From the NCBI GenBank assembly GCA_016207095.1, contig JACQQF010000044.1, positions 23,526 through 87,525 of the forward strand: a stretch of 64,000 nt of DNA. The letters run 5' to 3'. Positions 25,370-33,654 of the stretch are shown in pieces. Position 1 is the stretch's first letter. Each line of letters begins with the position of its first letter. Position numbers and translations under genes: made by a program. Origin of the DNA: Candidatus Methylomirabilota bacterium. Lineage in GTDB: Bacteria > Methylomirabilota > Methylomirabilia > Methylomirabilales > Methylomirabilaceae. The notes below the pieces were generated by a model that was given only the letters and a program-made list of their open reading frames with translations, ran no database searches and was not told the DNA's origin.

Positions 25370-26305
25370 ATGAGAACAGTCGATACCCTTGATGCCATCG
25401 GGAATACCCCCCTGGTCGAGCTTCCGCGGATCACCCCTAAGAAGGGGGTCCGGATCTTTGCCAAGATGGAGGGGAACAATCCAACCGGCAGCCTCAAAGA
25501 CCGGATTGCAAAGTATATGATCGAGCACGCCGAGCGCAGCGGCGACCTGACGAAGGACAAGACCATCCTGGAGCCGACCAGCGGCAACACCGGCATCGCC
25601 TTGGCGATGATCGGGCGCCGGAAGGGGTACAAGGTCAAGGTGGTCATCCCGGAGAACGCCACGCCGGAGCGGCGCCAACTCTTGGAGATCTTTGGTGCCG
25701 AGATGATCTATTCGGACGGGACGAAGGGGAGCAACGGCGCCATCGAGTTGGCCCAAAAGCTTGCAGCTCAGGACAAGACCCTCTATATGCCGTTCCAGTA
25801 TGGCAACCCTGCGAACCCTCTGGCTCATTATGAGACCACCGGCGTGGAGATCTTGAACGATCTTCCGGAGGTCGATGTCTTCGTGGCCGGGCTCGGTACC
25901 GGCGGGACGCTCATGGGAGTCGGTCGTCGGCTCAAGGAGGTCAACCCGAAGACCAAGGTGATCGCCGTCGAGCCGCATCCGGGCGACCTGGTTCAGGGGC
26001 TCCGCAGCCTGGACGAGGGCTTCATTCCTCCGATCCTTGACACGAGCTTGCTGGATAGCAAGATTATGGTTGATTCCCGTTGCGCCTTTGCCGCCACGAA
26101 GGATCTGACAATGAAAGAGGGGATCTTTGCGGGCGTCTCGTCCGGTGCAGTCGTTCATGTCGCCATCCGGATGGCGCATCGGATGGAAAAGGGGAACATC
26201 GTGGTGGTCCTCTGCGACAATGGATGGAAGTACGTCAGTCTGGGCGTGTGGCATAAGGAGTTCCCGGAGTTGGGCGAGAATATGTATAGTCACCTCTGGT
26301 GGTAG
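25370..26305 (+). CDS. cysM: CysM-type cysteine synthase (probably CysO-thiocarboxylate dependent)
   Basis: A PLP enzyme of 311 residues with AIGNTPLVEL, Lys43 in PTGSLKDR, EPTSGNTGIALAM and GLGTGGTLMGVGR. From memory, the stretches MPFQYGNPANPLAHYETTG, DLPEVDVFVAGLGT, EGIFAGVSSGAV and the C-terminal DNGWKYVSLG...LWW closely track the Mycobacterium tuberculosis CysM. That enzyme uses O-phosphoserine and CysO-thiocarboxylate rather than free sulfide. The neighbouring CysO-like fusion and JAMM protease are the same partners as in the mycobacterial mec-cysO-cysM cluster. Only one base separates it from the JAMM gene. Confidence 0.9.
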   Translation: MRTVDTLDAIGNTPLVELPRITPKKGVRIFAKMEGNNPTGSLKDRIAKYMIEHAERSGDLTKDKTILEPTSGNTGIALAMIGRRKGYKVKVVIPENATPERRQLLEIFGAEMIYSDGTKGSNGAIELAQKLAAQDKTLYMPFQYGNPANPLAHYETTGVEILNDLPEVDVFVAGLGTGGTLMGVGRRLKEVNPKTKVIAVEPHPGDLVQGLRSLDEGFIPPILDTSLLDSKIMVDSRCAFAATKDLTMKEGIFAGVSSGAVVHVAIRMAHRMEKGNIVVVLCDNGWKYVSLGVWHKEFPELGENMYSHLWW

Positions 26306-26306
26306 G

Positions 26307-26780
26307 ATGGCGCTCGCTGAGCAGGATCTGAAGGCGATCATCGCCCACGCCGAGGAAGGATACCCCGACGAAGTCTGTGGAATCGTCATCGGGAAGACGG
26401 GCGACGCAAAGACGAATGCCGTCCGCCGATGTCTGAATGTCGCGAACACCTACCATCAAGAGGATCCGATCCGGTATCCCAGAGATGCAAGAACGGCGTA
26501 CATCATGGATCCTCAGGATCTCCTGCGCATCCAACTCGAAGCGGATGCAAGAGAGCTCGATTTCCTCGTTATCTATCACTCCCACGCCGATCACGACGCT
26601 TATTTTTCCTCAACCGATCGGGACCTGGCGCTCTTCGAAGGGGAGCCTCTATGGCCTGGCGCGCAGTATCTTGTCGTATCAGTCAGGAATAAGAAAGCAC
26701 AAGATTTCAAATTTTTTATATGGGATTCTCTCATCAAAGACTTTAAGAATCTCATGGTTGCTGCTTCTACTGGTAAATAG
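26307..26780 (+). CDS. JAMM/MPN+ metalloprotease (Mec-like)
   Basis: A 157-residue single-domain JAMM protease with catalytic Glu22 in DEVCGIVIG and the zinc signature H91-S-H93-x7-S101-x2-D104 (YHSHADHDAYFSSTD), all ligands intact. In the CysO pathway such an enzyme releases cysteine from the carrier C-terminus. Here it might also cut the CysO-E1 fusion after its internal Gly-Gly. It starts one base after the cysM stop with a GGTAGG site. The last ~25 codons and the following 90 bases are unusually AT-rich compared with the surroundings. Confidence 0.9.
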   Translation: MALAEQDLKAIIAHAEEGYPDEVCGIVIGKTGDAKTNAVRRCLNVANTYHQEDPIRYPRDARTAYIMDPQDLLRIQLEADARELDFLVIYHSHADHDAYFSSTDRDLALFEGEPLWPGAQYLVVSVRNKKAQDFKFFIWDSLIKDFKNLMVAASTGK

Positions 26781-26882
26781 CGTTATTTTTTCCTCTTATA
26801 TTCTTGATTAATTCGATAAAGATTATTGCAATTCTAAGAGCCGATCGGAGCTGAAGCGTAGAGATTGGAGCGGGGCACTGCC

Positions 26883-28583
26883 GTGAGCGAGCCGCAAGTA
26901 AAGGAAACGAAGGCGCAACGGATGGAGCGCCTCAAGCGGGAAAAGAACCCATGGGAGTGTTTCGACGAGATCGAGCGATTTGCCAGAGAGGGTTTTCAGT
27001 CGATACCACACGAGTGGTTAGGCACCTACTTCCGCTGGTGGGGCGTGTACACCCAGGGAGATGGTATCGGCGCGGTCGGGGGGAAAGGGGGCGAGGGCAA
27101 AGCCGCCCCCTATTTCATGGTGCGCATCCGTATCCCGAACGGCTTCCTCATGTCCCATCAACTTCGAACGATCGCCGAGTGTACGGAGAAACATGCACGG
27201 GGGATGGCAGACCTGAGTGTACGCCAGAACATCCAGCTCCACTGGGTCACCGTTGAAGACCTCCCCAACCTCCTGCAGAGTCTCTGGCGGTGCGGAATTA
27301 CGACGATGGGCACCTGTGGAGACGTCACCCGCAATATCACCGGCTGCCCCGTCGCTGGAGTGGACGCCGATGAAATTGTGGATGCCTCCCCACTCGTTCA
27401 CGCTGCCACCAGGATGCTGAACGGGAACCCGGATTTTTACAATGTGCCGCGCAAATACAAGATCTGCATCACCGGCTGCCGGGCGTGGTGTGCCTACCCG
27501 GAGATCAATGACATCGGCATGACTGCCATTCGTCATCCGGAGACGGGCGAAATCGGCTTCTCCGTAAGGGTTGGCGGGGGGCTCTCCACTCACCCGCACC
27601 TCGCCGTTCGTCTCAACGCCTTTGTTCAGTGGAACCAGGTGTTGCCGGTCGTGAAGGGGATCACTGAGATCTTCCGCGACGCTGATTGCCTTCGCCAGGA
27701 TCGGGAGAAGGCCCGGCTCAAGTTCCTGTTCCTCGCTCACGGTTGGACATCGGAGCGCTTCCTGGAGGAGTTGAAGGGGCGCATCGGGTTTGAGCTCGAC
27801 CCTGGCGTGTCCGAGGAGCCGCCGGACGATGTGTATCGCGACCACGTGGGCATCCACCCTCAGAAGCAGGATGGATACTGTTACGCCGGCATCCCCATTC
27901 TGCGGGGTCGAATCACCGCGGGGCAGATGCGGGCCACAGCCGATCTCGCTGACCGCTATGGCACGGGCGAGTTACGGGTCACGATCATGCAAAATCTCCT
28001 TCTCCTCAACCTGCGGCGCCAGCACACCGATGCCCTGGCAAGGGAGATCGAGCACGCCGGGATGCGGCTTCACGCCTCACCGTTCTGGCGGGGTACGGTT
28101 GCGTGCACGGGAACGGAATTCTGTAAGCTGGCCCTCACGGAGACGAAGGGCTTCGCCCAGTGGCTGGTGGAACAGCTTGAGGAGCGGATGCCAGGATTTG
28201 ACCAACACCTCAAGGTCCACGTGACCGGTTGCCCGAATAGCTGCGGCCAGCACTGGATCGCCGACATCGGCATTGAGGGCAAGAAGATCAAGGTCGGCGG
28301 AACAATGGTTGATGCGTATTACTTCTGTGTGGGGGGCGCCGTCGGCAAGCACCAGGGCAAGGCCAGGCCGGTAGGATATCGCTGCGCCGCGACCGAGGTG
28401 CCGGGCGCCATCCAACGCCTGTTGGCGGCATACCTGGATGACCGGTCGGACGGCGGAAACTTTCGCCAGTTCGTGGCTAAGCATAGCGACGCTGAGTTAC
28501 GTGCGCTCCTGGCAGGGCAACAGGTCGCTGCGGTTGCGAGAGATCCTTCTCCCGGCAGGCCGCCCCTGGGAGTGGATGCCTAG
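26883..28583 (+). CDS. Siroheme [4Fe-4S] sulfite/nitrite reductase, ferredoxin type
   Basis: A two-repeat siroheme reductase of the NirA/Sir type. The four cluster/siroheme cysteines are in place: C408-x5-C414 (ACTGTEFC) and C450-x3-C454 (TGCPNSCGQH). Earlier family blocks are VRQNIQLHWV, GTCGDVTRNITGCPVAG and PRKYKICITGC. Position in a sulfate-assimilation island argues for sulfite to sulfide reduction, but nitrite reduction cannot be excluded. GTG 26883 follows a GGAG site; a TTG at 26865 is also possible. A dispersed repeat begins right after the stop. Confidence 0.88.
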   Translation: MSEPQVKETKAQRMERLKREKNPWECFDEIERFAREGFQSIPHEWLGTYFRWWGVYTQGDGIGAVGGKGGEGKAAPYFMVRIRIPNGFLMSHQLRTIAECTEKHARGMADLSVRQNIQLHWVTVEDLPNLLQSLWRCGITTMGTCGDVTRNITGCPVAGVDADEIVDASPLVHAATRMLNGNPDFYNVPRKYKICITGCRAWCAYPEINDIGMTAIRHPETGEIGFSVRVGGGLSTHPHLAVRLNAFVQWNQVLPVVKGITEIFRDADCLRQDREKARLKFLFLAHGWTSERFLEELKGRIGFELDPGVSEEPPDDVYRDHVGIHPQKQDGYCYAGIPILRGRITAGQMRATADLADRYGTGELRVTIMQNLLLLNLRRQHTDALAREIEHAGMRLHASPFWRGTVACTGTEFCKLALTETKGFAQWLVEQLEERMPGFDQHLKVHVTGCPNSCGQHWIADIGIEGKKIKVGGTMVDAYYFCVGGAVGKHQGKARPVGYRCAATEVPGAIQRLLAAYLDDRSDGGNFRQFVAKHSDAELRALLAGQQVAAVARDPSPGRPPLGVDA

Positions 28584-28725
28584 TGCCGCTCCAATTAACT
28601 TCGCCTAGCGGCGTTGCCAGCCCCCAGGACGCTCCCTGCGACGTACCAGACTGTACGCCGGGTACCCGCGAAGTGGGTGCGGCCCTGGGGTCCGCGCCTT
28701 GCTATGCTGGTTTCTTGACTCGGCA
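28584..28725 (+). repeat. Dispersed intergenic repeat, copy B
   Basis: It begins on the base after the sulfite reductase stop (TAG) with TGCCGCTCCAATTAACTTCG and shares GTACCCGCGAAGTGGGTGC and CCTTGCTATGCT with copy A. The 135 bases from its end to the TauE gene show no feature I can support. Confidence 0.85.
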
Positions 28726-28860
28726 CGATGCCTCACCAAACTAGGGTGAAGTGCTTGGCGAAGCACTGGCAGGCGGAATCCTTGGAGTCTCCCGGCTGGC
28801 GGATCCGAGGGATGCTGAAAGCCGGGATAGCTGTATCAGTGAACGGAGACGGATGACACG

Positions 28861-29799
28861 ATGCTCCCTGACGTTGAACTGACCACGCTTGTTGGGATCA
28901 CCCTATTTGCGGCCATAGTAAACGGGGCACTGGGGTATGGATTCTCCTCACTCACTGTTCCGGTTGCGCTGTTGTTTTATGCTAACAGGGTCCTCAACCC
29001 GGCCCTTGTGTTGGTTGAGGTGATTGTCAATAGTTACATCTTACTGGTGAATCGGAAGAGCGTGCCGAAGATACGCAAGAGAGTCCTACCGATCATCTTT
29101 GGCTTGATTCCGGGAGTCCTACTGGGGAGCTATACCCTATCGGCGGCTAATCCCGGATGGCTCAAGCTGTTCACCTATGTCGTTCTGCTGCCCTTGATCC
29201 TTCTCCAGGCTGCCGGTCTGAGACGGCCCATTCAGTCTGAGCGCGCCGTCGGCGTGCCGTTCGGCGCCGGTGTTGGGGTGCTTTACTCTGTCACGACCAT
29301 TTCCGGCCCTCCGTTGGCGCTGATGTTCAACAACCAGGGGTACGTGAAAGAGGAGTTTCGAGCCGCCCTGGGTCTCATTAGAGTGGTTGAATCCACCCTG
29401 ACGGCGGCTGCCTACTACGTTTTGGGATTGTATACTGTCGCAAGCACTGGCATCCTTTACTCCATCGTGCCCAGCGTCCTGATCGGCATCCCTATCGGGG
29501 CGTACATTATCAGGCGGCTGAATCCAGAAACCTTTAGAAGAATATGCATGAGCTTCGACGCCTGGGTCGTGGGATTCGGGTTGTCGAGGGTCCTGATCGA
29601 TCTCACGCTGATCGCCAGCCCCATGGCGTATAATGTCTGGCTGGTGGTTGTGCTCGTTGATGCCTATCTCCTCTATCGCTACTTCAAAAGCCAGCGACGC
29701 ATCAAGGAGGCTCCGCTTAGCGTTAAGGTCGCCAGCGGGAGTCTCAACGCCGGGTGGCAGAGGGCGCCCTCAACGACTCAGGATGAGTTTCGTCATTAG
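28861..29799 (+). CDS. TauE/SafE-family membrane permease
   Basis: A 312-residue polytopic protein with about eight hydrophobic segments, family blocks ALGYGFSSLTVPVALLF and ISGPPLALMFNNQGYVKEEF, and a charged C-terminal tail. TauE/SafE proteins move sulfite, sulfoacetate or related sulfur anions across the membrane. Between two sulfite-reductase-type genes, export of excess sulfite or sulfate-type anion uptake is plausible; direction cannot be judged from sequence. The next gene follows after about 110 bases. Confidence 0.85.
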   Translation: MLPDVELTTLVGITLFAAIVNGALGYGFSSLTVPVALLFYANRVLNPALVLVEVIVNSYILLVNRKSVPKIRKRVLPIIFGLIPGVLLGSYTLSAANPGWLKLFTYVVLLPLILLQAAGLRRPIQSERAVGVPFGAGVGVLYSVTTISGPPLALMFNNQGYVKEEFRAALGLIRVVESTLTAAAYYVLGLYTVASTGILYSIVPSVLIGIPIGAYIIRRLNPETFRRICMSFDAWVVGFGLSRVLIDLTLIASPMAYNVWLVVVLVDAYLLYRYFKSQRRIKEAPLSVKVASGSLNAGWQRAPSTTQDEFRH

Positions 29800-29911
29800 A
29801 GCGCGATGAAACTCGCCGGACCCGTACGGATCAGGCTGGCTTAGCGGACGATGTCGCGCCAACCGCGTTGATCGCCGGAACCCAGAGGGGGTCTCATCAA
29901 GGGGGGTGACG

Positions 29912-31744
29912 ATGACCGATACAAGCCGTGGCTTCACGACTGACCAGCCCAGTTGCCCCTCGATGTCGAGTGCGGGGGAGATCTGCGCCGGAGAGCGTGA
30001 CCTGGCTGGCAGACCCTCCTGGGCCGAGAAGGAGGAGATCGACACCTTCGATCAGTTCGTGCAGCGGTTCTGGAAGGGAGAGATCTCTCCGGATGAGTTC
30101 AAGCGGTTCCGCCTCCAGAACGGGATCTATGGCCAGCGCCAGGAAGGCGAGCAGATGGTCCGGATCAAGATCCCGTGGGGCGGGCTGACGGCGGCTCAAT
30201 TGGAGTTGCTGGCCGAGGTGGCGGCGGAGTCCCCCCGTGGCGTGGGCCACGTCACGACGCGCCAAAACATGCAGTTCCATTTCGTCAAGCTTGATCGGGT
30301 GCCGGCGTTGCTGGAGCGCCTGGCGGCGGCGGGTCTGACGACCCGAGAGGCCTGCGGGAACACGGTTCGCAACGTCACGGTCGGGCACTGCGCCGGGGTG
30401 TGCCCAAAGGAGGCCTTCGACGTCACCCCCTATGCCGATGCGGTAGCCCGGTACCTCCTGCGCAATCCGATGAACCAAAACCTTCCCAGGAAGTTCAAGA
30501 TTGCCTTCTCCGGATGTCCCGATGACTTGGGTCTCACCCCGATCCACGACATCGGGGCGCGTGCCATCCTCCATGTCATGGACGGCAAAGAGGAACGGGG
30601 CTTCCAACTCTATGTCGGGGGCGGCCTGGGCCCCTCGCCCCGGGTCGCGCAGCTCCTCGAAGAGTTCACCCCATGCGATAGGCTGTTGCCGACTGTCGCC
30701 GCCATCGTGCGCGTCTTCGACCGCCTCGGCAACCGTGAGAACCGCAACATGGCCAGGATGAAATTCCTGTTGGACAAGCAGGGGATCGATCAGTTCCGGA
30801 AACTGGTGTTCCAGGAACGGACCGGTCTCGAGGCAACACTGGCCGGACACCTCCCTGCCATCGTCCCGTGGGAGGAAGGTCCTCCTCATCACCACGAACA
30901 GCCTGGCCAACGGGACCCATCGGGGGATCTTGTCGATGCAGCCTACCGTCGTTGGAGAAATACGAGCGTGCTGGATCAAAGGCAGGCCGGCTACGCCATG
31001 GTCCAGGTCCGGCTTGAGCTGGGAGACATCACCCCCGTGCAACTGAAAACCCTGGCTTTCGCGGCCCGCCAATTCGGCGATGGCAGCGTGCGGAGTACGA
31101 ATCAGCAAAACTTCATCCTCAGGTGGGTCCGCGTCGATCGGATCGCCTCGCTCTATCGCGTTCTCGTATCAGTTGGCCTCGCCAACCCATCCGCTGAGCG
31201 ATTGGGCGACGTGACCGCCTGTCCTGGGGCTGATACCTGTCAGCTCGGGATCACCTCATCGCGGGGATTGGCTTCCGCACTGGGAGATCTGTTTCGGGAT
31301 GGCCTGAGCGACCTCGCCGATGAGAGCGGGATCAGGATCAAGATTTCCGGGTGTCCCAATTCCTGCGGTCAGCACCACATCGCGAATATCGGGTTCTACG
31401 GTGGGGCCAAGAAGTTCCACGGCCAGCAGGCTCCGACCTACCAGATGCTGCTCGGCGCGCGCCTCGAGGCCGGCCAAGTTCGCTACGCCAAGGCGACGGC
31501 AAGAATACCGGCCAAGAATATCCCGGGGGCGGTCGAGGCTCTCTTGCGCCTCCATCAGAGTGAGCGACACTCCGGTGAACCATTTAGTCAATTTATGGAA
31601 CGGTATGGAGCGGATCGATTGAAGGAGGTGCTGAAGCCATTCATGGAATTGCCACCACCCCTGGAAGCACCGGATCATTATGTCGATTATGAGTCGGAGG
31701 GCGCGTTTTCCATTCAGACTGGTCCAGGTGAATGCGCTGCATAG
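29912..31744 (+). CDS. Second siroheme [4Fe-4S] sulfite/nitrite reductase
   Basis: A 610-residue paralogue of the enzyme at 26883, with its own four cysteines (C437-x5-C443 in ACPGADTC; C481-x3-C485 in SGCPNSCGQHH) and blocks TTRQNMQFHFV, ACGNTVRNVTVGHCAGVC and PRKFKIAFSGC. A histidine-rich linker (EEGPPHHHEQPG) separates the two halves. It diverges strongly from its neighbour, so the two are not a recent duplication; one may handle sulfite and the other nitrite. ATG 29912 has a GGGGGG site just upstream; GTG 29906 is the alternative. Confidence 0.87.
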   Translation: MTDTSRGFTTDQPSCPSMSSAGEICAGERDLAGRPSWAEKEEIDTFDQFVQRFWKGEISPDEFKRFRLQNGIYGQRQEGEQMVRIKIPWGGLTAAQLELLAEVAAESPRGVGHVTTRQNMQFHFVKLDRVPALLERLAAAGLTTREACGNTVRNVTVGHCAGVCPKEAFDVTPYADAVARYLLRNPMNQNLPRKFKIAFSGCPDDLGLTPIHDIGARAILHVMDGKEERGFQLYVGGGLGPSPRVAQLLEEFTPCDRLLPTVAAIVRVFDRLGNRENRNMARMKFLLDKQGIDQFRKLVFQERTGLEATLAGHLPAIVPWEEGPPHHHEQPGQRDPSGDLVDAAYRRWRNTSVLDQRQAGYAMVQVRLELGDITPVQLKTLAFAARQFGDGSVRSTNQQNFILRWVRVDRIASLYRVLVSVGLANPSAERLGDVTACPGADTCQLGITSSRGLASALGDLFRDGLSDLADESGIRIKISGCPNSCGQHHIANIGFYGGAKKFHGQQAPTYQMLLGARLEAGQVRYAKATARIPAKNIPGAVEALLRLHQSERHSGEPFSQFMERYGADRLKEVLKPFMELPPPLEAPDHYVDYESEGAFSIQTGPGECAA

Positions 31745-31797
31745 GAGCCGGAACCGCAGCCAACTACCGCACGTTCACGTCAATCAGGAGGGAAGAG

Positions 31798-32778
31798 ATG
31801 ATAGGACGCAAGACACAAAGATTTGCCGTCGTGGCTGTGCTCGCATGTGTGGCTGTATTTGGATGGATCGCTCAGGGATGGGCCTACGAGGTGTGGGTGA
31901 CCAATCAGGACGACCATACGGTAAGTATTATCGACACCGAGACCAACAAGGTCATCGCCACGATCACACCGGGTGGGAAGAAACCGCACAACGTCGCCTT
32001 TTCCCATGACGGCGCGTATGCGTTCGTTGCCAATGTGGGGACCAACGACGTGAACATGGTCGAGACAAAAACCAGAAAAGTGGTCGAGACCTTTCCCGCC
32101 GGGACCAAGGCCCATGGGCCTGCCGTCACGCCTGATGGGGCGCAGCTCTGGGTCGCGAATCCAGGCTCGAACGATGTCACGGTCATCGATCTCAAGCTTC
32201 GGAAGACGATCGACACGATCCCCGTTGGGAAGGCCCCTGCCCTGGTCGTGTTCGACCCGAAGGGGACGCGCGCCTATATCAGCAACGGAGGCTCCGGCGA
32301 CCTGTCCGTGATCGATGTGAAGAGCCGGAAGGTCAACAAGACCATCGAGGCGGGCAAGGGCGCTATGGGGACCGATATCACGTGGGACGGGAAGCTTCTC
32401 CTGGTCACGGCCGGCGATATGGATCGAATCGATGTGATCGATGCCGTCAGCAATAAGGTGAAAAAGAGGATCGCTCGACAGGGGGAGCCTCATGGCCTTG
32501 TCGTGTCCCCAGATGGGAAGCGGGCGTACGTGGCAAGCCGCAAGGCGAATGTGGTATCGGTCATCGATCTGAAGTCCCTGAAGATCGTGAAGGAGATCCC
32601 GGCAGGCAAGCGGATCGATATTGTCAGTATCACGCCGGATGGACGTCGTCTCTATGTGACCAGTCGCGACACGAACAGTGTCATCGCCATCGACACAGCG
32701 ACAGCGAAGGTCGTCGCCGAGATCCCGGTAGGGAAGGACCCACATGGGATTGGCACGCTGCCGGCCGGCCACCACTAA
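31798..32778 (+). CDS. Exported YVTN beta-propeller protein
   Basis: A signal peptide (FAVVAVLACVAVFGWIAQGWA-Y) is followed by seven blades such as VWVTNQDDHTVSIIDTETNK, FVANVGTNDVNMVETKTRKV and YVTSRDTNSVIAIDTATAKV, filling the whole 326-residue protein. The ATG has an AGGAGGG site. It sits between the second siroheme reductase and cysH in the same direction with short gaps, so it is probably expressed with sulfate-assimilation genes. The ligand is unknown. Confidence 0.86.
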   Translation: MIGRKTQRFAVVAVLACVAVFGWIAQGWAYEVWVTNQDDHTVSIIDTETNKVIATITPGGKKPHNVAFSHDGAYAFVANVGTNDVNMVETKTRKVVETFPAGTKAHGPAVTPDGAQLWVANPGSNDVTVIDLKLRKTIDTIPVGKAPALVVFDPKGTRAYISNGGSGDLSVIDVKSRKVNKTIEAGKGAMGTDITWDGKLLLVTAGDMDRIDVIDAVSNKVKKRIARQGEPHGLVVSPDGKRAYVASRKANVVSVIDLKSLKIVKEIPAGKRIDIVSITPDGRRLYVTSRDTNSVIAIDTATAKVVAEIPVGKDPHGIGTLPAGHH

Positions 32779-32838
32779 GACAGGTGTAATGGGTGACGTG
32801 TCATTTCTTCTTGTTGTCATCTCTGCCAGGGAGGGACG

Positions 32839-33624
32839 ATGAAACGAGATTCGCACACTCCAGCCACAGATACACACAGGCCCGTGTACTCCTCCACAAC
32901 TCTCCGCGAGCTTAATCAGCGATTTCAGGTTGCGCCAACCGAGGAGCTTCTGCGATGGGCGATCGATACCTTTTCGCCCAACTTGGCCCTCGCGAACAGC
33001 TTCGGGGCCGAAGATGTGCTGCTGATCGACATGCTGTCAAAGCTGTACCCTCCCACCAAGATCCTCACGCTGGACACCGGTCGCCTGCCTGAAGAGACCT
33101 ACGAGGTCATGGAGCGGGTGCGGGAGCGTTATAAGGTGAGCATTGAAAGCTACTTTCCCGACCGGGAAGCGGTAGAGCGCCTGGAGCGGGAGCGTGGATT
33201 CTACTCCTTCAGGCGAAGCGTCGAGGAGCGGAAGTTCTGCTGTCGCATCAGAAAGGTCGAGCCGCTCGGCCGCGCCCTCGTCGGCCTCGATGCCTGGATG
33301 ACCGGCCTCCGCCGCGAACAGGCTGCGACACGCACCGGCCTCGACATCGTTGAGATCGACGAGGCCCACGGCTCGATCGTGAAACTTAATCCCCTTGCCG
33401 GTTGGACCGAGCAACAGGTATGGGACTATATTCGGATGCACAACGTCCCGTATAACGCCCTGCACGATCGAGGATACCCCAGCATCGGTTGTGCGCCCTG
33501 CACGCGGGCCATCCAGCCCGGTGAGGATATCCGGGCGGGGCGATGGTGGTGGGAGAACCCCACGACCAAAGAATGCGGCCTGCACCTCACGCCGGGCAAT
33601 AGCGATCCCGGCCGAAAAATCTGA
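32839..33624 (+). CDS. cysH: Adenylyl-sulfate (APS) reductase, [4Fe-4S] type
   Basis: CysH reduces APS to sulfite with thioredoxin. The sequence has NSFGAEDVLLIDML, LDTGRLPEETYE and the cluster motif of APS-specific enzymes, Cys134-Cys135 (KFCCRIRK) with Cys218-x2-Cys221 (GCAPC). The redox cysteine is in the C-terminal KECGLH (Cys246). The CC...CxxC cluster marks APS rather than PAPS as substrate, consistent with the sat gene next to it and the lack of an APS kinase in the window. Confidence 0.93.
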   Translation: MKRDSHTPATDTHRPVYSSTTLRELNQRFQVAPTEELLRWAIDTFSPNLALANSFGAEDVLLIDMLSKLYPPTKILTLDTGRLPEETYEVMERVRERYKVSIESYFPDREAVERLERERGFYSFRRSVEERKFCCRIRKVEPLGRALVGLDAWMTGLRREQAATRTGLDIVEIDEAHGSIVKLNPLAGWTEQQVWDYIRMHNVPYNALHDRGYPSIGCAPCTRAIQPGEDIRAGRWWWENPTTKECGLHLTPGNSDPGRKI

Positions 33625-33654
33625 GGCCAATACGACATGGCGCGAGGAGAGCAG

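Noticed and set aside
31780..32877. A 365-residue frame on the minus strand
   Set aside because: Antisense of the YVTN protein and the start of cysH; its repeats reflect the blade periodicity.
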